From: DASYPQ01 sp036006425
GTDB taxonomy: Bacteria > Planctomycetota > UBA1135 > GCA-002686595
Direction: 5' to 3'
DNA: 64,000 nt
NCBI GenBank assembly: GCA_036006425.1
Contig: DASYPQ010000003.1
Coordinates: 210,797-274,796 of the forward strand
Shown here: positions 25,692 to 36,526 of the stretch, piece by piece
Numbering within the stretch: the first letter of the stretch is position 1
Layout of the letters: each line of letters starts with the position of its first letter
Position numbers and translations under genes: made by a program
Notes under the pieces: generated by a model
What the model saw: only the letters and a program-made list of their open reading frames with translations
Database searches by the model: none
Told to the model about the DNA's origin: nothing

Positions 25692-26927
25692 TCAGATCGA
25701 GATCCGGACCAGGATCTTCCGTGCGATCACCTGGAACACGAACTGGAGATCGGCGGGAGTCGGAGCGAGCGCGAACTCACCCGCAGGCTGCGAAGGATCG
25801 TAGGCAGGGCTCGATGGATCGTTCGCGATCTCCCTGAGGAAGTCCTGATCGATCTCGTTGCCGAGCCCGATCGTGTAGACGATGCTCCCCGCGGTGCGGA
25901 TCTGCTTCGCGCGCAGCCGCGCGCGGTCCTTGGCTTCCTGCCGGACGTCGGTCGCGGCTTCCGGACCGGTCGCGTGCCGCGTCCCGCCGAGGACCGAGGC
26001 GAACGTCGTCAGGTCGGGACAGCACGGGAAGCTGCCGCTCTCCGCGTTGCAGCGGAAGTCGCCGGTCGCGGGATCGAGGAGGGTCGCGAACGCGTCCGTG
26101 TCGCCGCTCGTCAGGTTCCAGGTCGTCGCCGGCGGGCAGTTGAACGTGTCCTGGAACGTGTTCGCGAGGCCGTCGGTGAAGAACACGACCACCTTGACGA
26201 TCTGTTCGCCGGGCCCGATGACGGCGTTCGCATTCTCGCGGCCGGCGAGCTGGAGGCCCCCGTCGAAGAACGTGTAGCCGCCGTAGTCGATCGCGCAATC
26301 GCGCGGCACGGCGGCGCGGATCCGGCCGATGAACGGCCTCGACATCGGCACGTCGACGCGCGCATTCGACGCGAACGTGACGAGCGACGCGCGGTCCGTC
26401 GCTTCGTTGAAGAACCCGACGAACGTGTCGACGGCGGGCGGCAGGGCGATGCAGCCGCCGTTCCCGCCCATCGATCCGGACCGGTCGAGCACGAGGGACA
26501 TCACGAGCTGCGCGCGGACCGCCTGCGCCGAAGCGCGGACGTCGAACTCGCGGAACTCGGGGATCACCCGGAGGAAGAGCGGGCGGAGGTGCGCGGTCGC
26601 CCGGATGTCGACCGCCGTACTGCCGTTCGCGTCGGTCTGGAACTGGACGACGACGTCGGGTGCGCTCGCGTCCTGCGGCGTCATCCGGTAGTTCGCGAGG
26701 AACATGTCGCGGGCGAGCTGCGCTGCGGCGCCCTGGCCGAGGCTCATGTTGTTGATGGCGGCGATCGCGGCCGCGTCGACGGCCTTCGCCACCTCGGCGC
26801 GCTTGCCGTAGATGAGTCCCCCGTCGATCACGAGCGCCAGCGTCAGCAGGAGGACGCAGAATGCGACGAGCGAGAGCACGAGGACGGCTCCGGCTCGGGA
26901 CGCGCGCGTGGGACGGTGGATCGGCAT
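25692..26927 (-). CDS. TadG-like pilus-assembly protein with vWA domain
   Basis: The 411-residue product begins with a short Arg-rich segment and a long hydrophobic helix (AGAVLVLSLVAFCVLLLTLAL, 21 residues, cited here as residues 12-32), then the TadG-like region RAEVAKAVDAAAIAAINNM. The C-terminal two thirds form a vWA domain with the metal site LDRSGSMGG and a late FTDGLANTF block. TadG-type proteins belong to Flp/Tad pilus systems and lie in the envelope. Two TadE-like genes precede it in the same operon, 17 bp away. The Tad ATPase and secretin are not in the window. Confidence 0.8.
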   Translation of the reverse strand: MPIHRPTRASRAGAVLVLSLVAFCVLLLTLALVIDGGLIYGKRAEVAKAVDAAAIAAINNMSLGQGAAAQLARDMFLANYRMTPQDASAPDVVVQFQTDANGSTAVDIRATAHLRPLFLRVIPEFREFDVRASAQAVRAQLVMSLVLDRSGSMGGNGGCIALPPAVDTFVGFFNEATDRASLVTFASNARVDVPMSRPFIGRIRAAVPRDCAIDYGGYTFFDGGLQLAGRENANAVIGPGEQIVKVVVFFTDGLANTFQDTFNCPPATTWNLTSGDTDAFATLLDPATGDFRCNAESGSFPCCPDLTTFASVLGGTRHATGPEAATDVRQEAKDRARLRAKQIRTAGSIVYTIGLGNEIDQDFLREIANDPSSPAYDPSQPAGEFALAPTPADLQFVFQVIARKILVRISI

Positions 26928-26944
26928 GGAAGCGGAGTCGAACC

Positions 26945-27454
26945 CTAGAAGAATGCGACGTCGTACAGCGTCGGCGGCATCCGCACGCCGATCAGGTTCG
27001 CGATCGGAGTGATCGGCGTGAACGCGACGGACACTTCGGCGACCCACAGCGTCTGGCCGGGCAGCGGAACGCCGTTCGGGATCGTGACGGAAGCCCCTCC
27101 GAGCGTGCCGATGCGGCTCGGCACCGGTTGTCCACCGCGCGACTCCTGGCGCACGATCCGGGCGACGCCGTCCTCGTCGCGCGTGATCGCGGTCAGGATC
27201 ACGAACCCGTTGGCCGCGAGATCGAGGGAGCCCGAGGACTGGAGCGTCGCCAGGATCGTGTCTTGGAGCGTGGTTCCGCGCGACTCGAGGTTCGCGGCCT
27301 CGCGGCTCAGGCTCGTGATCGCGTGGCGCGCGAGGAGGGCGCGACCGTAGTCGATCATGCCGAAGAGCATGACGAACACCGCCATGGCGACGAGCGCGAG
27401 CTCGACGATGGCGCCGCCGCGACGGGAACCGTGGAAGGATCGCATCGTCCTCAC
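26945..27454 (-). CDS. TadE-like pseudopilin-type protein, second of pair
   Basis: A 169-residue protein with a short basic leader and a hydrophobic helix starting GGAIVELALVAMAVFVMLFG, the TadE-type prepilin-like region with the conserved Glu in it. The rest is a beta-rich periplasmic domain. The GTG at 27454 is preferred: it overlaps the upstream stop as GTGA and has GAGG about 9 nt before it. An ATG three codons later (27445) is an alternative. It is coupled with the preceding TadE-like gene and followed by the TadG-like gene. Confidence 0.8.
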   Translation of the reverse strand: MRTMRSFHGSRRGGAIVELALVAMAVFVMLFGMIDYGRALLARHAITSLSREAANLESRGTTLQDTILATLQSSGSLDLAANGFVILTAITRDEDGVARIVRQESRGGQPVPSRIGTLGGASVTIPNGVPLPGQTLWVAEVSVAFTPITPIANLIGVRMPPTLYDVAFF

Positions 27455-27954
27455 GGGGCTTGCCTCGGAGGGAAGGGTTCGTTGCGGAACGTCGTGGAGA
27501 CACGGACCACGAACTCCTGGCTCGGACCGAAGAACCGGCCGATCAAGGGCGTGATCAAGTGGACCGGGTACGCGAGCGCGATCGTGACGCGGTCGCCGGG
27601 GCCGCCGGGGTTGCCGATCCCTCCCCTGGCGCTCGAGATCTGGACGTCGGACGCCGTGAGCTCGAACGGCAGCGAATCCTGGACGACCACCTTCGCGATC
27701 GAGTCGTAGCGCGGGTGCTCGCCGTCCATGCCCGGCAGCGCACGGCCGGTCACGGCGAAGCGGCCGGCTTCGCGCACCGCGTGCTGGAGCGTCATGTGCG
27801 CGAAGAGGACGCGCCCGAGATCGACGATCCCGAAGAGGAGGAGCAGGAAGATCGGGAGCGCGAGTGCCGTCTCGACGAGGGAGATGCCGCTCTTCAGCGG
27901 CGCACGCTCGTTCCGCAGTCTCCGTTGCGCGCCGATCGATCGAATGCGTTCCAT
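27451..27954 (-). CDS. TadE-like pseudopilin-type protein, first of pair
   Basis: A 167-residue protein starting at ATG 27954. After a basic leader it shows SLVETALALPIFLLLLFGIV, the TadE signature with Glu in the hydrophobic segment, and then HAVREAGRFAVTG. The C-terminal domain is predicted to be outside the cytoplasmic membrane. It heads a three-gene unit with another TadE-like and the TadG-like gene; the pair shares the overall design but differs strongly in sequence. Confidence 0.8.
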   Translation of the reverse strand: MERIRSIGAQRRLRNERAPLKSGISLVETALALPIFLLLLFGIVDLGRVLFAHMTLQHAVREAGRFAVTGRALPGMDGEHPRYDSIAKVVVQDSLPFELTASDVQISSARGGIGNPGGPGDRVTIALAYPVHLITPLIGRFFGPSQEFVVRVSTTFRNEPFPPRQAP

Positions 27955-28092
27955 GGGCGTGCGTCCTGCGATGCGGGGGCGAGAATACCGCCCGCGCACG
28001 GAAGGAACTAGACCTCCCGGGCCGCGCGCGCGGTGCGTGTGGAAAGTTCTTCCACATCCGGTGCGTGCTGGACCCGTTCGATTTCAGGCTCG

Positions 28093-28908
28093 TCAGCGCG
28101 CGCTGTGAGGCTTGCGCGCCGCCGCGTCGACGACGACGGGCGAGAAGAACATCGCATTCGGATCCGACGCGCGCGCCGCCCACTCCTCCAGGAATTGCCT
28201 GCGCTCGGCGCTCGTGAGCAGGCCTTTCGCTTCCATCGGCTGCGAGAAGTGCGGGAAGAACGTCCCCGCCCAGCGGAACGCCGGCGAATCCGGACCGCCG
28301 CACAGGACGTTCGGCACGATCGACATCGTCGCTAGACCGGCCGCGCAGAAGATCGCGGGCGCGCGCGCGGCCACCCACGCGTCGCCGCCGGACTGGGTGT
28401 ACATCGCGCGCGTGGCGCGGACGACGGCGCGGAACCCCTCGCTCTCGGGGAAGAGCGAGACGCCTTCGTGGTTGTAGTCCTCGACCGCGAAGACGCCTCC
28501 CGGCTTCAGCGAGCGCGCGATGCGGCGCACGACACCCGCGGGATCGGGCAGGAACGACAGCACCCAACGCGTGATCACGAAGTCGAAGGACTCCGGTTCG
28601 AGCTCGACTTCCTGGATGCGCGCCCGGAGCACGCGCGCGTTCGAGAGCCGGCGCTCGACGAGCTCGCGTTCCACGTGCTCGATCCAGCGCGCGGACTCGT
28701 CGAGCGCGACGACCTCGCCGCGCGGGCCGACGAGCCCCGCGAGGTCGTAGGTCACGAGGCCCGGACCGCAGCCGAGGTCGAGCACGCGCGCGCCCGGGCC
28801 GACGCCGACGCGCGCGAGGAAGGCGCGCGTCACCGGTCCCCAGACCTCGTGCTGGAACGTCAGGCGCTCGAGTTCCTGGTCGGTCGTCCCCAGCGGATAC
28901 TGCGTCAT
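28093..28908 (-). CDS. class I SAM-dependent methyltransferase
   Basis: A 271-residue cytosolic enzyme. Motif I VLDLGCGPG lies near residues 42-50, followed by an acidic residue in VVALDES that binds the SAM ribose. The motif IV-like segment FDFVITRWVLSFLPDP and the KPGGVFAVEDYN strand complete the Rossmann methyltransferase fold. The substrate is not evident; UbiE/small-molecule methyltransferases are the nearest type. It is divergent from the radical SAM gene with only 38 bp between starts, so they share a promoter region. Confidence 0.85.
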   Translation of the reverse strand: MTQYPLGTTDQELERLTFQHEVWGPVTRAFLARVGVGPGARVLDLGCGPGLVTYDLAGLVGPRGEVVALDESARWIEHVERELVERRLSNARVLRARIQEVELEPESFDFVITRWVLSFLPDPAGVVRRIARSLKPGGVFAVEDYNHEGVSLFPESEGFRAVVRATRAMYTQSGGDAWVAARAPAIFCAAGLATMSIVPNVLCGGPDSPAFRWAGTFFPHFSQPMEAKGLLTSAERRQFLEEWAARASDPNAMFFSPVVVDAAARKPHSAR

Positions 28909-28946
28909 GCGGGCAGACAGGTTGCCAAGGTAAGCTCGCGGGTTCC

Positions 28947-29792
28947 ATGCGCCTCTCGACGAAGGACCACGACCGCGACAGCGCCGGGCTCTTGTACGTC
29001 TATCCGGTCGTGTCGCGCCGCGCGGGCGGCGTCTCCGTCGGCATCAACCTGAACCCGAACAACGCCTGCAATTGGCGTTGCATCTACTGCCAGGTGCCGG
29101 ACCTCGTCTCCGGGATGGCGCCGCCGATCGACGTCGCGCGCGTCGAGAGCGAGCTCGACGGGTTCCTCGACGCGCTCCTGCACCGCGGGTGGATGGAGGA
29201 GCACGTCCCGCAAGGCGCGCGCACGCTGAAGGACATCGCCTTCTCCGGCAACGGCGAGCCGACGAGCAGCCGCCAGCTCCCGGAGGTCGTCGCCGCCGTC
29301 GGACGCGTCCTCGCAAAGCACGCGCTCGTGGGCTCGGTGCCGGTCGTGCTGATCACGAACGGTTCCCTCGTCCAGAAGCCGCACGTGCAGACGGCGCTCG
29401 CGGCGCTGCGCGAGCTCGGCGGCGTCGTCTGGTTCAAGCTCGACAGCGCGACGGACGCGGGGATGCGCCGGCTCAACGACGCGAAGACCGGCGCGGAGCG
29501 CGCGCACAGGGATCTCGAGACGTGCGCGCGGATCTGTCCGACCTGGATCCAGACGCTCGCCCTCGCGCTCGACGGCGAGCCTCCGTCGGAGGAGGAGATC
29601 GAGGCCTACCTCGCGCTCGTGCGCTCGCTCGTGCGCGACGGCGTGCCCGTGCGCGGCGTGCTGCTCTACGGTCTCGCGCGCCCGTCGCACCAGCCCGAGG
29701 CGCCGAGGCTCTCGGCGCTCCCGCTGCCCTGGCTCGAAGCCTTCGCCGAGCGCATTCGCGCGGCCGGGCTCGAGGTCCGCGTCAGCGCGTGA
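28947..29792 (+). CDS. radical SAM protein
   Basis: A 281-residue radical SAM enzyme. The cluster motif CNWRCIYC (Cys41, Cys45 and Cys48) binds the 4Fe-4S cluster, followed by FSGNGEPTSS, which corresponds to the SAM-binding GGE-like motif. It resembles the COG0731 type of Fe-S oxidoreductases, whose substrate is often unassigned. No second cluster motif is seen. Its last 11 bp overlap the convergent ECF sigma gene. Confidence 0.85.
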   Translation: MRLSTKDHDRDSAGLLYVYPVVSRRAGGVSVGINLNPNNACNWRCIYCQVPDLVSGMAPPIDVARVESELDGFLDALLHRGWMEEHVPQGARTLKDIAFSGNGEPTSSRQLPEVVAAVGRVLAKHALVGSVPVVLITNGSLVQKPHVQTALAALRELGGVVWFKLDSATDAGMRRLNDAKTGAERAHRDLETCARICPTWIQTLALALDGEPPSEEEIEAYLALVRSLVRDGVPVRGVLLYGLARPSHQPEAPRLSALPLPWLEAFAERIRAAGLEVRVSA

Positions 29793-30366
29793 GGAGCTTC
29801 CCGAGCTCGACGAGCGCGCGCGCGTGCATCATGCGCGCCGCGGCCGCGCTCGGACGATGGGTCTCCTCGGCGACGGACTCCCACGAAGCGCCGGCGTAGT
29901 TGCGGAGGAGGATCAGCTCGCGGTACTCGTCCGGAAGACGCGCGACCGCCTCCTCGACGAGATGCTGCTCCTCCGCGCCCGCGGCGAGATCGAGCGGGCG
30001 CGCGAGCCGGCGATCCTCGATCTCGACGGGGCCGGAGACCTGGACGTCGCGGCGGCTGTCGCGCTTCCGCGCGCCGTGGAAGTCCGCCGCGGCGATGATC
30101 TGGCGCTCCGCCAGGCGCGCGAGCCAGTTGATGAGACTCGCTTCCTCGCGCATCTCGAAGCTCGAGAGCGAGCGGACGGCGGCGAGGAACGTCTCCTGGA
30201 GGATGTCGCCGGAGTCGACGCGCTCCCGCAGGCGCGGACCGAGGCGCAGCCGCACGATCCGCCGCACGCGGTCGTAGTACCGCGCGCAGAGCCGATCGAG
30301 CGCTGCCTGGTCGCCGTGCTGGGCGCGCAGCACGAGGTCGAGCGACTGCGTGATCTCGTCGGGCAT
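29782..30366 (-). CDS. ECF-type RNA polymerase sigma factor
   Basis: A 194-residue sigma-70 factor of ECF type. Region 2 covers LDRLCARYYDRVRRIVRLRL and DSGDILQETFLAAVRS, the part that binds -10 DNA and core polymerase. Region 4 is VARLPDEYRELILLRNYAGASW plus the following helix-turn-helix. The N-terminus HGDQAALD is standard. It lies 16 bp after a membrane Ser/Thr kinase gene, a pairing typical of planctomycete ECF groups in which the kinase controls the sigma factor. No anti-sigma factor is seen. Confidence 0.9.
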   Translation of the reverse strand: MPDEITQSLDLVLRAQHGDQAALDRLCARYYDRVRRIVRLRLGPRLRERVDSGDILQETFLAAVRSLSSFEMREEASLINWLARLAERQIIAAADFHGARKRDSRRDVQVSGPVEIEDRRLARPLDLAAGAEEQHLVEEAVARLPDEYRELILLRNYAGASWESVAEETHRPSAAAARMMHARALVELGKLLTR

Positions 30367-30382
30367 CGCGAGCGCGGAGGGG

Positions 30383-32284
30383 TCAGTCCCTCGCGACGCG
30401 ACATTCTATGGAGAACTCCTCGACGCCGGGCAAGCCGAGTCTCTGGACGCCCTGGGCGCGCGCCGCGAGCAGCCGATCGTGGACGCTCTCGCGGACCTCG
30501 CGCTCCCACGTGCCGGCGACCGGCACGCCGCGCGACGGCTCGAGCGTGCGCGCGAGGAGCTCGAGAGCGCGCGCGTACGGAACGCCTCGGCCCTTGACCG
30601 CGAGATGGAGCGAGTCCATCCACTCCTCGATCTCGCGGACGGGCTTCGGGCTGACGAGCACGAGGAGCCCTTCGCGGGCGTTCAACGTCTTGTCCTTCGC
30701 CCCCGCGAGCTGCGTGCACACGATGTCCTCGCGCGCTTTCGAGATGTGCCAGCCCCACGGCTTGCCGGCCTGGTGCAGCCGCTCGAGGTGCTCGGCGTCC
30801 GTCGCGCAGTAGGGAGCGACGTAGCGCTCGCCCTCGTCGTCGGCGCCGAACACGGAGAGCGCGTAGACGTGCGCTTCCTCGCTCTTCACGAGCGTGAATC
30901 CGAGCAGGTCCCCGGGCTCGGCTCTCGGTGCGGTGGCGTCGATCACCTGCGGCCTCGAGGCCGGATTCGCCGGGTCCATCCGGAAGAACGAGATGTTGAA
31001 CGGGACGTGCGCTTCCTCGCCCGCTTTCGCGCCGGCGTAGATCCCTGCGCCGACGATCACCACCGCGATCGCCGCTGTCGCGATCGGGTGCGTGCGCGTC
31101 GCGAACTTCGCCGTCCGCAGGAACGACCTCCAGCGCGCGGATCGCGACGCGACCGGCGCGCGCCCCTCGAGCCAGAGCTCGAGATCCTCGCGCAGCGCCC
31201 GCGCGCTCGCGTACCGGCGGTCGAGCGAGAGCTCGAGCGCCATCGTGCAGATCGCCTCGAGGTCGACCGGGATCGCGGGGTCGAGCTTGCGCGGCGGGAC
31301 GTAGTCGCCGCGCTGGATCTTCTCGAGCACCGTCCCGATCGCGGTTCCGGAGAAGGCGCGCTGGAGCGTCAGCATCTCGTACAGGATCAGGCCGAGCTGG
31401 TAGACGTCGGTGCGCGGGTCCATCCCGACCTTTTGGTTCTTCGCCTGCTCGGGCGCGAGGTACGCGACGCTCCCGTAGAGACCCTCGGTCACGCCGCCGG
31501 TCGAGAACTCCGGGCTGCCGGCGAGGCCGAAATCGAGCACGACCGGGAAACCGCCGCCGAGCAGCATCACGTTCGCGGGTTTCAAGTCGCGGTGCACGAC
31601 CTTGCGCTCGTGCGCCGCTTCGAGGGTGCGGGCGATCTCGAGCAGGATCCGCGCTGCGCTCCGGTACGCGTCGTGCGGGTCGAGCAGCTCGCGCCGGCCA
31701 GGTTCGGGTGCCCGACCGATCGCGCGCGCGAGCAGCTCACCCGTGCGCTCCGCACGGCGTCCCGCGCTCTCCGCGGCTTCGAGCTCCTTCCGCGCCCGCT
31801 CGATCACGTCCGAGATCGCCGTCCCCTCGACGAGGTCCATCACGATGTACGTGAATTCGCCGTCGTTCCCCGCGTCGTGCACCGCGACGATCCCGGGATG
31901 CTTCAGGTCGGCGAGCATCCGCCACTCGCGCTCGAACATCTGCTCGCGCTCGCGATTGCCCTGCGCGAGAGGTGCCAGCACCTTCACCGCGACGGCGCGG
32001 CCGAGTGTCTCGTCGAACGCCGAGAACACGCGCCCCATCCCGCCCGAGCCGATCGACGCGCGGATCCGGTAGCGCCCGGCGATACGGGATCCCGCGTCGA
32101 GGCCGTGCGGCAGTCCGCGCTCCGCGCGCGAGGCACCCGCGACGAGCGCTTCGAACTCGCGCCGCGCGGTCTCTCCGGAAAGGTGCCTCGCGTACTCCGC
32201 GCCGTCCACGAGCTCGCCCGCGGCCTTCCGTGCGAGGAACTCGGCGGCCAGGGCCTCGGGGTCGCGATCGGGGTCCGGGTTCAT
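30383..32284 (-). CDS. membrane Ser/Thr protein kinase (Hanks type)
   Basis: A 633-residue kinase. The glycine loop SIGSGGMG is near residue 78, VAVKVL follows, the catalytic loop HRDLKPAN starts at His231, and DFGLAG and YLAPEQ are present, so it looks active. A transmembrane helix lies near residues 405-425, followed by a C-terminal sensor region of about 200 residues (GDLLGFTLVKSEEAHVYAL) resembling DUF4384. About 45 extra residues sit between the hinge and the catalytic loop. The ATG at 32284 is chosen; upstream frame overlaps boxR. It precedes the ECF sigma gene by 16 bp and probably phosphorylates it in response to an envelope signal; this is inference. Confidence 0.9.
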   Translation of the reverse strand: MNPDPDRDPEALAAEFLARKAAGELVDGAEYARHLSGETARREFEALVAGASRAERGLPHGLDAGSRIAGRYRIRASIGSGGMGRVFSAFDETLGRAVAVKVLAPLAQGNREREQMFEREWRMLADLKHPGIVAVHDAGNDGEFTYIVMDLVEGTAISDVIERARKELEAAESAGRRAERTGELLARAIGRAPEPGRRELLDPHDAYRSAARILLEIARTLEAAHERKVVHRDLKPANVMLLGGGFPVVLDFGLAGSPEFSTGGVTEGLYGSVAYLAPEQAKNQKVGMDPRTDVYQLGLILYEMLTLQRAFSGTAIGTVLEKIQRGDYVPPRKLDPAIPVDLEAICTMALELSLDRRYASARALREDLELWLEGRAPVASRSARWRSFLRTAKFATRTHPIATAAIAVVIVGAGIYAGAKAGEEAHVPFNISFFRMDPANPASRPQVIDATAPRAEPGDLLGFTLVKSEEAHVYALSVFGADDEGERYVAPYCATDAEHLERLHQAGKPWGWHISKAREDIVCTQLAGAKDKTLNAREGLLVLVSPKPVREIEEWMDSLHLAVKGRGVPYARALELLARTLEPSRGVPVAGTWEREVRESVHDRLLAARAQGVQRLGLPGVEEFSIECRVARD

Positions 32285-32354
32285 GAGCGGGCGCCATCCC
32301 GCACGTCGGGAGGGGCGCGGGCGGCGCCGCAGCACGCGAAATCCTAGCGATCGC

Positions 32355-32447
32355 TCAGGGGTCGAGCGCGATCCAGACCAGGAGGTCGACGAGGAGCGCG
32401 AGCGCGCGCAGGTACGCTCTCGCGACGAAGGGTTCCGGGGCGTCCAC
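32355..32447 (-). CDS. possible 30-aa hydrophobic peptide
   Basis: In the 203-bp gap between boxR and the kinase gene, a GTG at 32447 follows GGGGAG by 6 nt. It opens a 30-codon frame ending in LRALALLVDLLVWIALDP, an amphipathic or membrane-seeking helix. No homologue is known to me, and such a short frame can be chance in GC-rich DNA. The rest of the gap shows nothing clear. Confidence 0.35.
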   Translation of the reverse strand: MDAPEPFVARAYLRALALLVDLLVWIALDP

Positions 32448-32487
32448 GGCGCTCCCCTGAACCCGGAGCGGGAGCCCCGGTTCCGGA

Positions 32488-33231
32488 TCAGGAAATGCCG
32501 AGGCGGTCGAGGAGCTCGGCGACGATCGCGTCGGGCGCCTTCTCCGACGTCGACACCTCGAATTCGCACTGCGCGTACAGCGGCGAGCGCGCACCGAGGA
32601 TCGCCTCGAGCTCGGCCATCGCGCGCGGGCGGTTCGTCATCGGCCGCCGGTCGCCCTGCTCGAGCACGCGCTGGAAGTGCTCCGTGGGTTCGGCGCGCAG
32701 CCACACGGTCCGACAGGTCGACTTGAGGCGCGCGAACGTGTCCGTCGAGGCGACGATCGAGCCTCCGGTCGCGAGCACCGTGCGCTCCCCGGCGGCGAGC
32801 ACGCTCTCGAGCGCCTCGCGCTCCAGACGGTGGAAATGCGCCTCGCCGTGGAGGTCGAAGAGCTCGCCGAGCGTCATGCCCGCGATCCGCTCGACGCGCT
32901 CGTCGAGCTCGACGAACGGGGCCTCGAGCGCGAGCGCGAGCGCCCGACCGACCGTCGACTTCCCGGCTCCGCGCAGGCCGACGAGCGCGATCCGCTCCCC
33001 CTGCCACTTCCCGAGCGTCGGCTCGAAGAGATCGCGCACCGGGACGCCGACAGCGGCCGCGAGATCGCAGAGCTTGAGCACGCTCAGGTTCGCGCGCCCG
33101 GCCTCGGCCTCGGTCACGTACCGCCGGCTCGCGCCGGCGCGCTCGGCGAGCTCCGTGACGGTGAGGCCGGCGCGGCGACGCGCCTCGCGCAGACGGCGCC
33201 CGAGATCGAGCAGAATCGACTTGCGGTGCAT
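32488..33231 (-). CDS. boxR: BoxR-type regulator: XRE helix-turn-helix fused to shikimate-kinase-like domain
   Basis: A 247-residue protein. Residues about 10-65 form an XRE-family helix-turn-helix (LREARRRAGLTVTELAERAG, ASRRYVTEAEAGRANLS). Residues from 80 on resemble shikimate kinase, with the P-loop GLRGAGKST near residue 88. BoxR and BzdR have exactly this architecture: the kinase-like domain binds benzoyl-CoA and relieves repression. The position, divergent from boxC, supports this role over a biosynthetic aroK. The ATG at 33231 is chosen because an earlier start would run into boxC. Autoregulation is likely through the palindrome at 33264-33273. Confidence 0.85.
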   Translation of the reverse strand: MHRKSILLDLGRRLREARRRAGLTVTELAERAGASRRYVTEAEAGRANLSVLKLCDLAAAVGVPVRDLFEPTLGKWQGERIALVGLRGAGKSTVGRALALALEAPFVELDERVERIAGMTLGELFDLHGEAHFHRLEREALESVLAAGERTVLATGGSIVASTDTFARLKSTCRTVWLRAEPTEHFQRVLEQGDRRPMTNRPRAMAELEAILGARSPLYAQCEFEVSTSEKAPDAIVAELLDRLGIS

Positions 33232-33240
33232 GGTCCGAGA

Positions 33241-33278
33241 GTTATCATGCGCACCACTCGGCAATTGCGCAATATACT
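33241..33278. promoter_or_regulatory. boxR/boxC divergent promoter with palindromic operator candidate
   Basis: The starts of boxR and boxC are 67 bp apart. The perfect palindrome ATTGCGCAAT is at 33264-33273 and touches a -10-like TATACT at 33273-33278 for boxC. On the other strand GATAAC (33246-33241) could be the boxR -10 box, only 9 bp from its start codon. A repressor on the palindrome would block both promoters. Identity of the operator is inference. Confidence 0.5.
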
Positions 33279-33298
33279 TCTCGATCCGGACGACCCCG

Positions 33299-34966
<1,668 letters not shown>

Positions 34967-34969
34967 CCC

Positions 34970-36388
<1,419 letters not shown>

Positions 36389-36430
36389 GCGCCGCGGCAC
36401 CGCGCGCGAGTCGAACGCGGATTCGACGGA

Positions 36431-36526
36431 TTCGGTTACAGCCGGCCTCGAGAGAGGTCCGATCCATGGCCTCAGGCAGGCGGATCCGCATGGGGGCGGA
36501 CCCGCTCTGGAAGAAGAGGGGTGGCG
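36431..36526 (+). promoter_or_regulatory. structured leader of the first duplicated gene
   Basis: This leader aligns with that of the second copy (39143-39235): TTCGGTTACAG, then a bulged hairpin (36443-36461) with GNRA-type loop GAGA, the shared AGGCAGGCG, and AAGAGGGG before the ATG. The bulge is at U36458. No known riboswitch class is recognised. Confidence 0.45.

Noticed and set aside
32488..33231. Shikimate kinase aroK
   Set aside because: The N-terminal XRE domain and the position next to boxC indicate BoxR.
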